Below, one piece after another: positions 21,881 through 33,055 of a stretch of 60,000 bases of DNA. The notes under the pieces are model-generated. The model had not been told where the DNA came from and did not search any database. It worked only from the letters and a program-made list of their open reading frames with translations. Within the stretch, counting starts at the first letter, position 1. Each line of letters opens with the position of its first letter. Position numbers and translations under genes: made by a program. The DNA is from Liolophura sinensis (taxonomy: Eukaryota; Mollusca; Polyplacophora; Chitonida; Chitonidae). The stretch lies in NCBI RefSeq assembly GCF_032854445.1, contig NC_088295.1, forward strand, positions 21,007,385 to 21,067,384, in the 5' to 3' direction.

Positions 21881-22273
21881 TATGCGTGATATTCTGTACA
21901 CATGTACACACTGGATCAATCCCACCTCTGGATACAAGTCAAATATCCAATGTCGGTAAATCTCATAGCTAATATCTACGAAAAGAACTGCGAATTCCTG
22001 TTGTGTTTTTTTGTTTGTTTCTTTTTTTTTAACATACGTGAAGAGATTTCCAAGGTTCTGTGACATTGTTTTGCACCTTGAACATGAATGCCGTGGCAGC
22101 AAAGATAAAAAAAACCTTCACGCTGGCCTAAGTTGGCCAGCTGACTAGATCACGCTTGCGGGATGAAATTTACTAGCGTTATCGCTCAGATACATCGAAG
22201 TTTACGAGGAAATGGAATTGATATTCTCTGGTTCCAATTTTACCAGTCCATTCTTATTTAGCCCCTCCTTAAA

Positions 22274-22533
22274 CACTTACACAACTCCTACACGGCTGTA
22301 CTTACCTGTCCACATTTACACAGCTCAGCCACGACTGTACTGACCTGTTCACACTTACACAGCTAAGCCACTGTTCCACTGACCAGTCCACAGTTACACA
22401 GCTCCTCCACAGCTGTACTGACCTGTCCATACCTACACAGCTCTGCCACGGCTGTACTTACCTGTCCACACTTACACAGCTACGCCATGACTGCGCTGAC
22501 CTATGAATACTTATACAGCTTACCAACGCTTCT
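22274..22533. repeat. 39-bp minisatellite, about 6-7 copies
   Basis: Units near CACTTACACAGCTCAGCCAC then GACTGTACTGACCTGTC. In complement several units contain GGACAG|GTAAGTACAG, a donor-splice-like string; I take this as coincidence. It shares a CACRGCTGTA word with the 35-bp array 400 bp away, but the units do not align overall. Confidence 0.9.
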
Positions 22534-22669
22534 ATTTCACCTCATTATACTTAGACAGCAGATTTAAGAATTATTGCTTCAAGCTAAAACAACTCAGCCC
22601 TTGGTTGTATTTACCGATACCCCCGAACACAATTTAGCCACGCCAAAATGTTGACCAAACAGGCCCACC

Positions 22670-23131
22670 ATTCGCAGTCCACATGTTTGTGTGTTCAAAG
22701 GAAAACTGCAAGGAAGAGTAGTGACCAGTTTGTTCGGAGATCAGTTTCACAGTTACATGGATAGAAATGGTAATAGAATAAATTACGTTGCCTTAATGGT
22801 AGCTTGGGTTTATACGTCACGATAAATGAATTGAAATTACCAGCTGTGGAAAAAATAATGTTCCTTTCTCCACGACCTGTGAGTTTTGACCGGCAGAATG
22901 GCGTTAGTCGTTGTATGCTAAATGGATTTGTCTCCCGAAAGAAAGACAAATGCAGTGTGGAATCACATATTAAAGTTTTGGAATCACCCTTGAAACATCG
23001 TCAGTAGGCTAACCCCACTTCTGCCCACTAGCCTCATTCGTAAATGGAAATGTTACTATAGCACTGGTTATAGGTCCAGATTAAAGGAATCAGTTTGAAT
23101 CAGTGATTCGCAGTCCACATGTTTGTGTGTT
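22670..23131. repeat. exact 26-bp direct repeat, 436 bp apart
   Basis: Identical 26-base strings at 22670-22695 and 23106-23131, each containing GCAGTCCACATGTTTGTGTG. The intervening DNA is single-copy by eye. This may be a trace of an insertion or a segmental copy. Confidence 0.85.
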
Positions 23132-24053
23132 TTACCATGTATATTGCTAACTTTCAGTTGAGACGATGGGTTTTCAAGGAATATTCAATTAATAAAGCTC
23201 TCTCTAAAAGCAAAGCGATGATGTGTTCGTATGTCGTTTAATTCGCGTATTTCTATCATGTTATATAGGATTACAAGAGTGTTTCGGGGCCTCGTTGGCG
23301 GACGGATTAGCATGCAGCACAATGAAACAGGAGGCTTTCACCTATGCTGTGAGTTCACGGTCCAGTTTATATGTGCTGGCTTCCAGTCTGGTCTGTGCTA
23401 TAAAGGAAACATTGTAACGTACCGCCTGAAAACAGCAATCAAACAAATAACTTTCCGCATAGATTGTGTATTCAACTAATATTAAAAAGGGGGAAATGTT
23501 GGGTAATGTGCGATTTTATACCTCAGGAATATTTTACCTGTTGCTATTGTTACGTGAATTTGAGTTCTCTGAAATGCATATCGCGAGACGCTTTGGAGGT
23601 CTATTAACACGATACCCTGACTGCTTTGATCGTATCCACCATGTACTCTGTATCAGACAGGACATCTATTACATCTACTCTTATGTGTAGTTCTACAGTA
23701 CGAGGACATTTTAAGCTGATTTCGCTCTAGTGTCCATTTTGATGACTTGGCGCCTTGGATTATAATTATCTGCTTCTTGCTTTTAGTATGCCGGGATAAT
23801 TTGAATGAGTGCATAAAATAATCAAGACTGACTGTTTTTTCTTCGTGTGAAATTAGCGTCTCTCCGAGAAATGTATAAGCCAAGGGACAAAATTGGGTAG
23901 CGCATGTGGCATGGCACGTACAGTTTTCTAACGCTATCAGATATTTATCAATGTTTACACGTTCAAAATCATAGTGTTGTTGCCATATCTAATATTAATG
24001 AACGAATAAAAAGAATTCAGTAGCTGGCAAATTGTTCACAGCTTAATGCTTTG
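23132..24053. other. non-coding stretch
   Basis: No repeat unit or exon supported. Overlapping short frames at 23223-23690 show no domain. Confidence 0.4.
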
Positions 24054-24402
24054 TCATTGCTGAATGAACCTCTGTAGCTCATTGCTGATGACTAACGTTT
24101 TGGCTTTGTGTAATGATGTACGGTGTCATTGACGAATGAACCTCTGTAGCTCATTGCTGATGACTAACGTTTTGACTTTGTGTAATGATGTACGGTGTCA
24201 TTGCTGAATGAACCTCTCTAGCTCATTGCTGATGACTAACGTGTTGACTTTGTGTAATGATGTACGGTGTCATTGCTGAATGAACCTCTGTAACTCATTG
24301 CTGATGACTAACGTTTTGACTTTGTGTAATGATGTACGGTGTCATTGCTGAATGAACCTCTGTAGCTCATTGCTGATGACTAACGTTTTGACTTTGTGTA
24401 AC
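24054..24402. repeat. 72-bp minisatellite, 4.9 copies
   Basis: Units start at 24054, 24126, 24198, 24270 and 24342, exactly 72 bases apart, with only a handful of substitutions in the whole array. Each unit contains TCATTGCTGAATGAACCTCT and CTCATTGCTGATGACTAACG, so it has its own internal half-repeat on TCATTGCTGA. Near-identity suggests recent amplification and likely copy-number variation. Confidence 0.97.
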
Positions 24403-24569
24403 TTGGCTGAATAGGACAATTTATTGAATTATTCATCCTACTTTCAACGAAAACAGATTCATCACGTTTCTTGTAACTTGAAATCCAGGCATTCAGTTAA
24501 TATAAGTTGGTAAAACATAACAAATAAAATGTAGTTCTATCTAATATCTCTAACTCACCCTCTTTGCAG

Positions 24570-24617
24570 ACCCTGTGATTATAAAGTAAACCCCGTGTAC
24601 AGAATCATTAAACTCAG
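24570..24617 (+). CDS. candidate 48-nt internal exon, unassigned
   Basis: The stretch sits between a near-consensus acceptor (CACCCTCTTTGCAG|A) and a near-consensus donor (CTCAG|GTAAGTATT). In the frame that starts one base in, it reads 15 sense codons (PCDYKVNPVYRIIKL) and leaves two bases, so it would be a phase-symmetric micro-exon. No partner exon was found on either side and a 15-codon open frame is weak evidence, so the case rests on the two splice sites. It could also be non-coding RNA sequence or chance. Confidence 0.3.
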
Positions 24618-25579
24618 GTAAGTATTGATCTCACATGTCCTAGTTATCTGTTAACAACGTTTCACTATCAAACCGAGTCTTTCTGAACTGGAAGCAGTGC
24701 AGGTTAGCACTTTAATACCATGCTTCCTCAAACTGTCTATTCAAAGAAGGTAATCGCAAACAGGTGAAACAGGGAGACTCTTTCCCTACACATAATCAGG
24801 CGTAATGCCTTCTGATGAGAATATAGGTGAACGGCCTTGTACGTACTCAGTGTACCAGGATCTCACATTTCCTGTGACCTGATTTCCATTCTTCTACCAC
24901 ACGGCTTTGTCTGTGCTCTCCCGCTAAAGATGCGGAAGGTCTATTGTTTACACAGCTCGAGGTCGTTTAATGGTCATTATTGTCCAATATCCGCAATACA
25001 TGCTAATCATTCCCTTCAATTCGACAACAGGACAATGTTCGTAATTAGTTCACGATATCATTTGAAATAAATTGCTCGTCATTGGCATGAAATGAACTGC
25101 TAATCAATATTTAACCAGTCTTTCTGTCCGACGAAAGGTGTCAAACATAATGCATTCTTGGGAACTGGGGCGACATTTATTCTTACTTTATCTGCCTTTA
25201 GAACGAAGAATAGCTTTGTAACTGTAGATTTATTGGATTTCCTCGTAAATTTCATTGTATGCAGGCTATATGATCATGTATGTCGATTTCATCTCTTAAG
25301 CCTGGTCTAACTGCCCGTCTTTCAGTCAGCACAGCCAATCTTCTAGTCCGCGGGAACTTCCTTTGATGTTTGCCGAAGTGGTACATAAAGTTGTAGATAT
25401 ATCAATTGTTATATAAGATGGTTATATAAATTTCGTGATGGTTCGTCTGCTTTGGTGTTTCAAGGCAACGCTTCATTTCGGGGTTCAGGCAAACTGAATT
25501 CAGCTGACACTAAATCCCGCCAGAGCTTTGATACAACCTGCTGCGGTAAAACTTTTAGTATATTTATGTAAATCTGTTT
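24618..25579. other. non-coding stretch
   Basis: No repeat, exon pair or transposon end found between the candidate micro-exon and the SINE at 25580. Confidence 0.4.
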
Positions 25580-25815
25580 ATGATTATTTATTTGATAGGA
25601 GTTTTACACCATACTCAAGAATATTTCGCATACGACGGCGGCCAGCATTATGGTGGGAAGAAACCGGGTAGGGCCAGAGGGAAACCCACGACCATCCTCA
25701 GGTTCCCGACAGACCTTCCCGTGTACAGCAGGAGAGGAAGCCAGCGTAAGCTGGACTTGAACTTACGGCGACAGCGTGGGTGAGAGGCTCCTGGGTCATT
25801 GCGCCACTCTGGCAT
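25580..25815 (-). mobile_element. SINE family A, nearly full length
   Basis: A minus-strand copy running from the TTATTTATTTGATAGGAG tail side through TTTACACCATACTCAAGA, ACGGCGGCCAGCATTATGG, GGAAACCCACGACCATCC and GAAGCCAGCGTAAGCTGG to the head (GGACTTGAACTTACGGCG, CTCCTGGGTCATTGCGCC). The outermost part of the head differs from the copy at 55739, so it is a variant subfamily or is eroded. No target duplication seen. Confidence 0.93.
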
Positions 25816-26344
25816 GCAAACTCCCTTCGCCAAGGTTTGAACATTTGCTAAAGATTTGTTAAAAAGTCAGCTTAACCCAAGATGAGATTTGAGAGCTGTT
25901 TATATTTAATATTATCAGATCATAACAACTTGTATTCTATTCGCTTTTGTATGTTGTCAGTTGATCCGTGGAAAGCATTTAACGAAGCTAACCATTCTTC
26001 TGACTAGAGCATGACGTGAAAAACTCTAGGGAGCCCCAGTCTCAAAAATCACTTAGGTTTCAAAAGAAAGTAGTCCGAAATATTAGTACAAGAAAATATT
26101 AATTCCGAAAATCATCTAATTGGATTCTTTAAACACTAGCATTTTTAACATCGGCAAAGTCAAGACGAAAAATAAAATTTCCATCCACATGGATGTCTCA
26201 CTCAGCTTGATGTTATGTGGGCTTTTGCAAGTAATTAACTCAACGAAAACATTGTCTACAGCTTTCTACAGTGAATCAACATTATACCAGAGAATGTTGT
26301 AGATATACAGGCAGAAGGTGAAAAGGTAATTATGGAAGCCGGAC

Positions 26345-27474
26345 AAGGCCATCATCATACCATCGTTCCACGACCCGGCAATGTTGTGAAGCGATGACGC
26401 GATGGCACGACTTGATGCCACGATGGCACAAAGCTATGGTACGGTGGTACGACGGTTCGACCATCGCTTAGTGCCATCTTACAATCGCTTCGTGCCATCG
26501 CCCACCTAAGAATATTCACGTGACCGGAGCAGGGCATTGTGGTCTTTATTTTCATTTTCCACTACTGATACTCGTCCAAAATTTTTTATTCATACCCATG
26601 AATTTGTCGAGCGTTTATGTTTAAGCGTGTACACGCAGGAAGCGAAGCTGTAGTCTGTTTCTTTTAGCCAGTTGCCTATATTCAGCTGTCTGTAAAATCA
26701 GTCATACTAGATACCAAAATTGCCTTTAGTCAGTGACACGTAACAACTCAAGTTCTACAAGTTCATGTTACAAGTTCATATTCTTGCACATAAAATGAAG
26801 TTAGAACATTTTTTCTAATTCATAATGTTAAACTGCATTATCATGGTTTCGACGGCGAGAACTCATTGCCCCGGGTGAGGTCGTAATTCTATAAAGAAAA
26901 CAGTGGCATGTTGGACAATGGGCGTGGAGAGTAATTTGTTTTACAATGGGAGCACCAACATGCGGTTGGAAAAAACTCCACGCAGTAACACAGCTTACAC
27001 AACTGTTTTAGCAAACAGACTAGATTGTTGTTTTTTTTATTACAAAACTTCCTAACATCCAGCTCTAAAACCATACTGTCGTGAGAGATCATATACTACA
27101 AGAGATAGAATAAAGTTCATTTGTGAAGGCTATATTATACTAAAACGTGCACATAATGTCAGGTATGTCAGTTTAGGTATCTGGTGTCACCCTCCGTCAA
27201 AACTCCATTAAGGCAATTTTGGTAGCGAGTAAAACTGATTTTACAAATTGCTTAATACAGGTGAGTGGCTAAAAGAAACAGACTATAGTAATAAAATGTA
27301 TGTACCATAATGCACCACGTCACTTGCCTTAAGGATGATAGCACGATGATGCGAAGCATGGTATGATGCTAGCATCGTGTCAGGGCTTCGTGCTATCGTG
27401 CCATCGCTTCGCATCATCGTCCCATCGCTTCGTGTCATCATCGGGCGATGGAAGGATGGTACGATGCAGGCCTT
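26345..27474. mobile_element. outer inverted-repeat element, host of a nested insertion
   Basis: The ends are inverted: AAGGCCATCATCATACCATC at 26345 matches, in complement, the right end AAGGCCTGCATCGTACCATC at 27474. Inside each end lie about 120-150 bases of CGATGGCACGAAGCGATGGC-like words in both orientations, able to fold on themselves. The middle contains a second, unrelated element (26653-27283). A relative at 41301-41573 shares the left half and the flank beyond the nested insertion. No transposase frame is visible, so it is non-autonomous. The target duplication is not resolved. Confidence 0.72.
26653..27283. mobile_element. 631-bp DNA transposon with 72-bp terminal inverted repeats, TA target
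   Basis: The left end GTCTGTTTCTTTTAGCCA and the right end in complement are identical over 18 bases. They stay alignable for 72 bases, with about 60 matches by eye, including TGTAAAATCAGT and TACCAAAATTGCC. Both sides are flanked by TA (26651-26652, 27284-27285), as expected for Tc1/mariner-type elements. The core has no transposase-length frame, so it is non-autonomous. It interrupts the outer element: at 41533-41541 the related uninterrupted sequence reads AACTAGTAA across the same point. Confidence 0.85.
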
Positions 27475-27926
27475 ACAAAACAGCGAATTAAAGTAACAAA
27501 TCAGTCACTGATGTTTTTGACTGCAAGTAAAGCATGCAATGATTCTTTTCCGTGTGTAACTTGTGTACGACGTCGTCGGGCTGATCCTAAATTAACAGCC
27601 TAAACCCTTTAGTCAGCTTTTCTCTGGGCGAAATGAGAAGCTGACCTGTCTCGTGACAAATGGACGATCACCGCCACTATTATATGTCAATGACATCCAT
27701 CCCTTACGGAAAATTACCTGTTTTTCATGGCCTCGCTCTATATTTAGGGGACTAGACCAGTATCTCACAAACACACATTGTGATACACGGCTTTTTTAAG
27801 AAATGTCACAGACTATAAATCTAAACGCCTGTAATTCCAAACCTTTCAACCAAACAAGTAAGGAGAATGTAAAGGCGAAGGCAATCTAAAGTCGTATATG
27901 TCATGCAGGAAACGTGACGCATTTAT
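27475..27926. other. non-coding stretch
   Basis: Nothing recognisable between the nested transposon and the truncated SINE at 27941. Confidence 0.4.
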
Positions 27927-27940
27927 CCTTATCGAATTGA

Positions 27941-28015
27941 TTTGATTGGTGTTTTACGCCGTACTCAAGAATATTTCACTTATACGACGGCAGCCAGCAT
28001 TATGGTGGGTGGACA
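27941..28015 (-). mobile_element. 75-bp severely truncated SINE family A with perfect target duplication
   Basis: Only the last 75 bases of the element are present: TTTGATTGGTGTTTTACGCC, then the CAGCCAGCATTATGGTGGG region. Exact 14-base repeats CCTTATCGAATTGA flank it (27927-27940 and 28016-28029). An exact target duplication around so short a copy shows it integrated truncated by reverse transcription and is not a decayed longer copy. Confidence 0.95.
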
Positions 28016-28234
28016 CCTTATCGAATTGAGGTAAAAAGGTTACTGGTAACTTAGGCGGGTAAACAAATAATTTTCAGTGTTGCATGAACATTGTTGGAAT
28101 TGATAAACTGTGTCGTTAATACAACAGGTAAATCAAGCAAAGGCTTTCTGACAAAGACCCCCATGCATCTCCACCTTTCGATTGTCCTACTCAGGTAATC
28201 TGTGAGGATTTACCCGAGTGAAGTTCAGTTTACT

Positions 28235-28515
28235 ACAGTATGTTTCCTGGCCTATAATCAGCTATTTGTGAAACCAGTGGTATACTCTCTACTGAAATTG
28301 CTCCTCATCGATGTATTGTACTTCCATAACATTTTCTAATGCCGTTGGAATACTTTTTCTAATTCAGAATGTTTAAATACATAAGCTTGTTTTCGACGCC
28401 AAGAACAAATTTCCTCCTATGAGGTCAAAATCATTAAAAAAAAAAACAAGTGGAACGTCGAGGTCAGATTGAGACTGATTTTTTAAATAATACTTAATAA
28501 CAATAGTAAGTAATA
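28235..28515. mobile_element. diverged, internally deleted copy of the 631-bp element
   Basis: It follows 26653-26910 in order with many changes. Shared words include CTATAATCAGCT/CTATATTCAGCT, TTTTTCTAATTCAGAATGTT/TTTTTCTAATTCATAATGTT, TTTTCGACGCCAAGAAC/GTTTCGACGGCGAGAAC and GAGGTC. It then jumps to a right-end-like GACTGATTTTTTAAATAATACT. The exact termini are uncertain. It shows that the element was active more than once in this neighbourhood. Confidence 0.6.
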
Positions 28516-31500
28516 CAACACGGTGTTATCTGCAAGACCAATGACACGGTTCTCTTCTGGCCACTGATGGACTCCAGACTGTACTGGCTAGAATCGCAGA
28601 TACGATGCATACAACTTTATAAACATGTTACCTTACTGGGCTGCCAAACTCGACAAAGTGATTTAGAGAAAAGTAGAGATTTTATTGATTAAAATGATTT
28701 CTTTTATTATTTGTAGGTCACGATTACTTAAGTTTTGGGCGAGGAGGGGGATGAATTATTGTCTGAATAATGCTTTTAATGCTTCTAATAGAAACTGATA
28801 CAGAATATTACAAGCCGGTTATAAATTTATCACAAATGGCTCAAATAAGTAATAAAATCCTGTTTAAGTCGATCTTAATTTATTTAATGAATTCAACCAA
28901 TTCCTCTAAATAATTTGCATGGACCAAATACTTTAATATTTATAAATTTCTCATTATTCTGGAAAAGAAATCTTATAAAAAAAAAAATTTCAACAAGTGT
29001 CTTTTAATACGCTTTCTGAGGCAATGGTTTCGGAACATTAAATATCATCAAGATCATCATTTTATTATCAGGTGGGATATTCCATGCATATAAATTTCAA
29101 AACTTTACATTGTCCTTTTTAGCTTATATGGATCAGAATCTGTAAGATAAGATGAATCAAGTTAACACTGTCACAAATCTTTTCTATTGATATTAAGCCT
29201 AAACAAAGCGTTGTTTCAGACCTTCGGCACACAGAGCATTCCGTAGAACAGCATACACCAACACGTAAGAAAAAAGGCTACGTAATAAGTAATCTCTTAT
29301 GGTAGAGGTATGAAAATTGGAACATTTGAGTCAGAGTACCACAATTTTATTACGAAATTAATCCATCAAATAAATATTTGAAAGCGTTGCCCTCCTTTTT
29401 TCCCAAGTACTCCGGATGGACACATTCGGCACTATAAAATCCCTTGAGCCTTCTTCAGCCTTCTTCAGATGGTTTGTATGAATGCTGGACAAGTAGGAGA
29501 TATAAAATTCCCCAGAGTAGAGAAAGATTTGCTTCCGATCAATGTGCATCCTATGGCCCATTCTTTTTTGAATGCTGCTCCGCTATAAATTCTGTATGAG
29601 AAATCAGTTGGAAATATGGCACTGAATATATGCAAGCTTTCTCGGAAGCAATCTCTGTTGAGATTAGAAATGACCAAGATGAAATGCTGGCTTGGGCACT
29701 CATCTTAGACATTCAAAGTAACTTCTGAGAAAATGTGAATAGGATTGGTGTTAACAGAAAACAACGACCAGGCGTTGTGAGATTCAGGCTTACATAGTAG
29801 GTGAAAAAAGCAAAGACAACAGGTCATATATAAGCGTGTTCACTTTCTTATTCTAGCTTTCATGTGCATGGCTTTATCGAGCTTTCTTGAGCTGCTCTGT
29901 CTGAGCAAAATTCGTGGTGTTGTGTTAAATAGCAAATAAACCTAATAAATCAATGTTATATGAAGAAAAAGGTTGTTTCCTTAGTGGTGGCTGTCGTAGC
30001 GTTTTATTAAGTTTTAAAATAATTCCGGGAAGGCCCACATGATCAGTCTCAATCTGCAACAATTGCCTTGTTATCATGTAGCGGCGACGCATCAGGTGTC
30101 ACATATTAATGTATCACGTTTGATTAAGATCAGGAATGGTCTAGAAGAAATCCAGGTATTTATTGTTCTGATTATTCCATGTACTCTTGTTTCCGCTGAC
30201 CAAAGTTGCACTTAGTTACTTGTAATGCATTTGTTTGGAAAAATGTCAGATTTTGAGTCATGTTTCAGTATGAACGCGGTACCGTTAAATTAACAACCTA
30301 TACATTAGTAACCCACACAGTTACTCTGCTGTTTACAAACACCGCAAAAGAAAATGGGTAAAAAAGCAAACCGGTGACACCTTGCAACGCACAACTGTAT
30401 ACATCAATGTTTTACGCCCCCATTGCAGGTCTGGCTCAGTATACTTCTCCATGCCATATCATCATTGTTATCATCTAGTCTCATTAAACCGGCGCATGCA
30501 TGACACTTTGGTGGTCGTTTGTACATGGTATATCGACTTCAACCTCAATCGCAGAATCCAACAGTACAGGATCATTTATTGTGAGCATTGATATACATAG
30601 CAGTTACGTGCGAGTGGAACCATGTTTCTCATTGCCACACAGCCTTCACATAGAGACTAGATGTTTTTAGTTTTCCTCTACATATTTTTTAACTTTTATT
30701 TTTGTGTCATCTTGTATTCGCACCTCTCGTCGACATTATTGAGCATCCTTTCACTTGGTTTTACTGTTATGAGGTTTTCAAATACGAATGAGTATTTATA
30801 TATGATGTCGCCATACCCCTCCAATATTCTTATAGACGAAAGCGTATTAGGGCACTTATGAATGAAAGTAGCAATGTAACCGGGCACACTAATCAAAGAT
30901 AAAGATATTTCGAGTTTCTTTTATTACACATAATGCTTTGTGAAATTTCTCAAATGCCCACACCCAAATTTAGACGCAGATGTATCTGTCTTAAACGTCA
31001 CGAATGGATAAAATATAATCAAAAAGAACTAAAGGTTTTTTCAAAGTTTTTTGTGCGCAGTGCACATGACAGATTTCTGAGGTACTGTGTGCTATTTGAC
31101 ATTTACGTTGTATCACAGTCTTTGTTCTTTTAAAATACAGGTAAAAATATATTACTTTGCAAGACAAGGAAGACAAATTTCCGTAGTGATCGTCTCAGAA
31201 TTAGAAAGTAGCCAGTCTTTGATCCCTGGCACAAACTCTCTTGTGTATGATGAGCTTTTGATGTATTAAATCGACCTGCCATCTGGTGACCGCGCATTGG
31301 CTTCAAGAAGGCAACATACCTCGTCATTGCTCATCTGTGGCCTGCGATATACAGGCATCTCTTAAACGGAAATAATGATTTTAGTAGTCTTGTCTGCACA
31401 AGTGGATACAGTATCGCTAGGCTACGGGTGTAAACAGAGGCTTAGCGAGTGAAGCATGGTAGACGGTCTAATACAAGACAAGCTTGGAGGTGCGGTGTAG

Positions 31501-32064
31501 AGAATTCCCCAGTGCTTTACACATTCTGTACTTCCGGTCTGACACAGCCGGCAAGGTTTATTGCTTCAAATAATTCAGTATACGTCAGAACCAAACCACT
31601 ATCCAAGTAAACTCTGTCAGCAGGCTGCCAGGCTCATACTCTTCGACTGTTTTTAAAAGTCGCCCCTAATAGTTTTCATGTTGTAACCTGCTTAAAAACG
31701 CTCCAAAATCATCAGAACGCAAAGGACATTGATATATCGCCTGAAAGCTGTTGAAATCTCTGACCAGAATCTCTACTGGAATTAGCTGCATGGTGAACTT
31801 TAATTACGTAAAGACTGACACGCAGCCCCAACATTCGGAAATTAAAAGTCTTCGTGCAATTTAGAACTGAAGACCTCAACGGGAAATCGTTATTTCGTTT
31901 ACTCACGTAACGTGGATGATCGGTAAAAATTAAAACCTTGAAACGACCCAGCGCTTGTATTGCACGACTGCTTTGATTTGCTCCACAGTTATTTCATTTG
32001 GTGTCATATCGGCTTTTCTGCTTTGGAACGTAGGCGCATTGCGAACTTCCTCTTTGTAACACAG
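28516..32064. other. AT-rich non-coding stretch
   Basis: No exon, array or transposon terminus supported over 3.5 kb. Poly-A runs occur near 28436 and 28980. The open frames are all under about 75 codons and overlap on both strands. Confidence 0.4.
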
Positions 32065-32199
32065 CTGCATTGCACTGTCTGGAATTTCTGGAGACTAGCA
32101 TCATAGGAGGAGTTCAACCAGGTAAGCTTAGATTCAGTATGTCTACATCTATAAGATTTCTTGGATGTTATATGCCCGAAATTCTATGTAAAGTTCGTA

Positions 32200-32221
32200 A
32201 TTATTATTATTATTATTATTT
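32200..32221. repeat. (ATT)n microsatellite
   Basis: Seven perfect trinucleotide units. Confidence 0.97.
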
Positions 32222-33002
32222 AGAAACAAGTAAGCAAAATATGGATTTTGGAATTTGGAAAAATTGTCAACTTCCTTAAGCCCGCTCCTTTATTTTTATC
32301 AATCGTAATTTCACGACAATGGCGGTACATCTTTAATATCTATGTGAAAGACGCAATGAAGTCACAATTCCCATACCATTCACTGGAATTTAAGGAGACT
32401 AACTATTCCCCAGATTGCATATCAGCAGGATTTCTATATTTTTAAGTACAATCAGGGCTTCCGCTCGCGTCCAATCTGTGTATTACAAGAGAAGTGAGTT
32501 CATTTTCGGTATTGTTCACAATCCATTTATGAATGGCGATATCCCAGTAAAACTCTGTCTAAGGTGTATACATATATCACCTAGTTGTATATGCTAAAAA
32601 GTGTACTAATCGATGATTGTTGCGTAAAGTCGAGGTATTACCACCAAGTTTTACCACCATACATCGAGCTCTCAAAGATTAAAGATGAAGTGTTGTGGAC
32701 TACGTACTGGAATTGATGCATTGGAAATAGCCCACATAAGTATAACTTTTCGACGATTGTTGGTAACCGTTGACAACTTCTATTTCCAGTTATCTTCCGT
32801 TAAACGTGATTGTGATGTTATTTTCATTAATAAAGATGGTCTTTGGGAATTTGGCATAGGTATTGAATTGCGTTCTGAACACTTTGCTTCCCATTGTTTT
32901 CAGCTTGAATATGAACGACAGGTAGCGAATGTTGTTTTTGAGAGTTTTCGTGCTTGGTTTTCGTCCTCGATTTTGTGTTCGAGGAGCGTTACATTACGAC
33001 AA
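32222..33002. other. non-coding stretch
   Basis: An open frame of 110 codons at 32685-33017 on the plus strand has no recognised motif or good splice context. I see nothing else. Confidence 0.35.
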
Positions 33003-33053
33003 CTAGAATATTATTGAACAGGGCGTTAAACCAGAATGATATAAATAAATAAA
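33003..33053 (+). mobile_element. possible very short retroposon 3' end
   Basis: GGGCGTTAAACC followed by ATAAATAAATAAATA resembles the 3' end of the local SINEs. It is flanked by ATTACGACA on the left and AATACGACA on the right, a possible short target duplication. The body is too short to assign. Confidence 0.35.
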
Positions 33054-33055
33054 TA

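Noticed and set aside
22274-22533. array of splice donors (GGACAG|GTAAGTACAG in complement of several units)
   Set aside because: The strings belong to a 39-bp minisatellite unit and have no matching acceptors or open frames.
32065-32121. candidate exon with CACAG acceptor and CCAG|GTAAGC donor (LHCLEFLETSIIGGVQPG)
   Set aside because: Phase-symmetric and open, and IIGG recalls serine-protease starts, but an 18-codon open stretch is expected by chance and no neighbouring exon fits.
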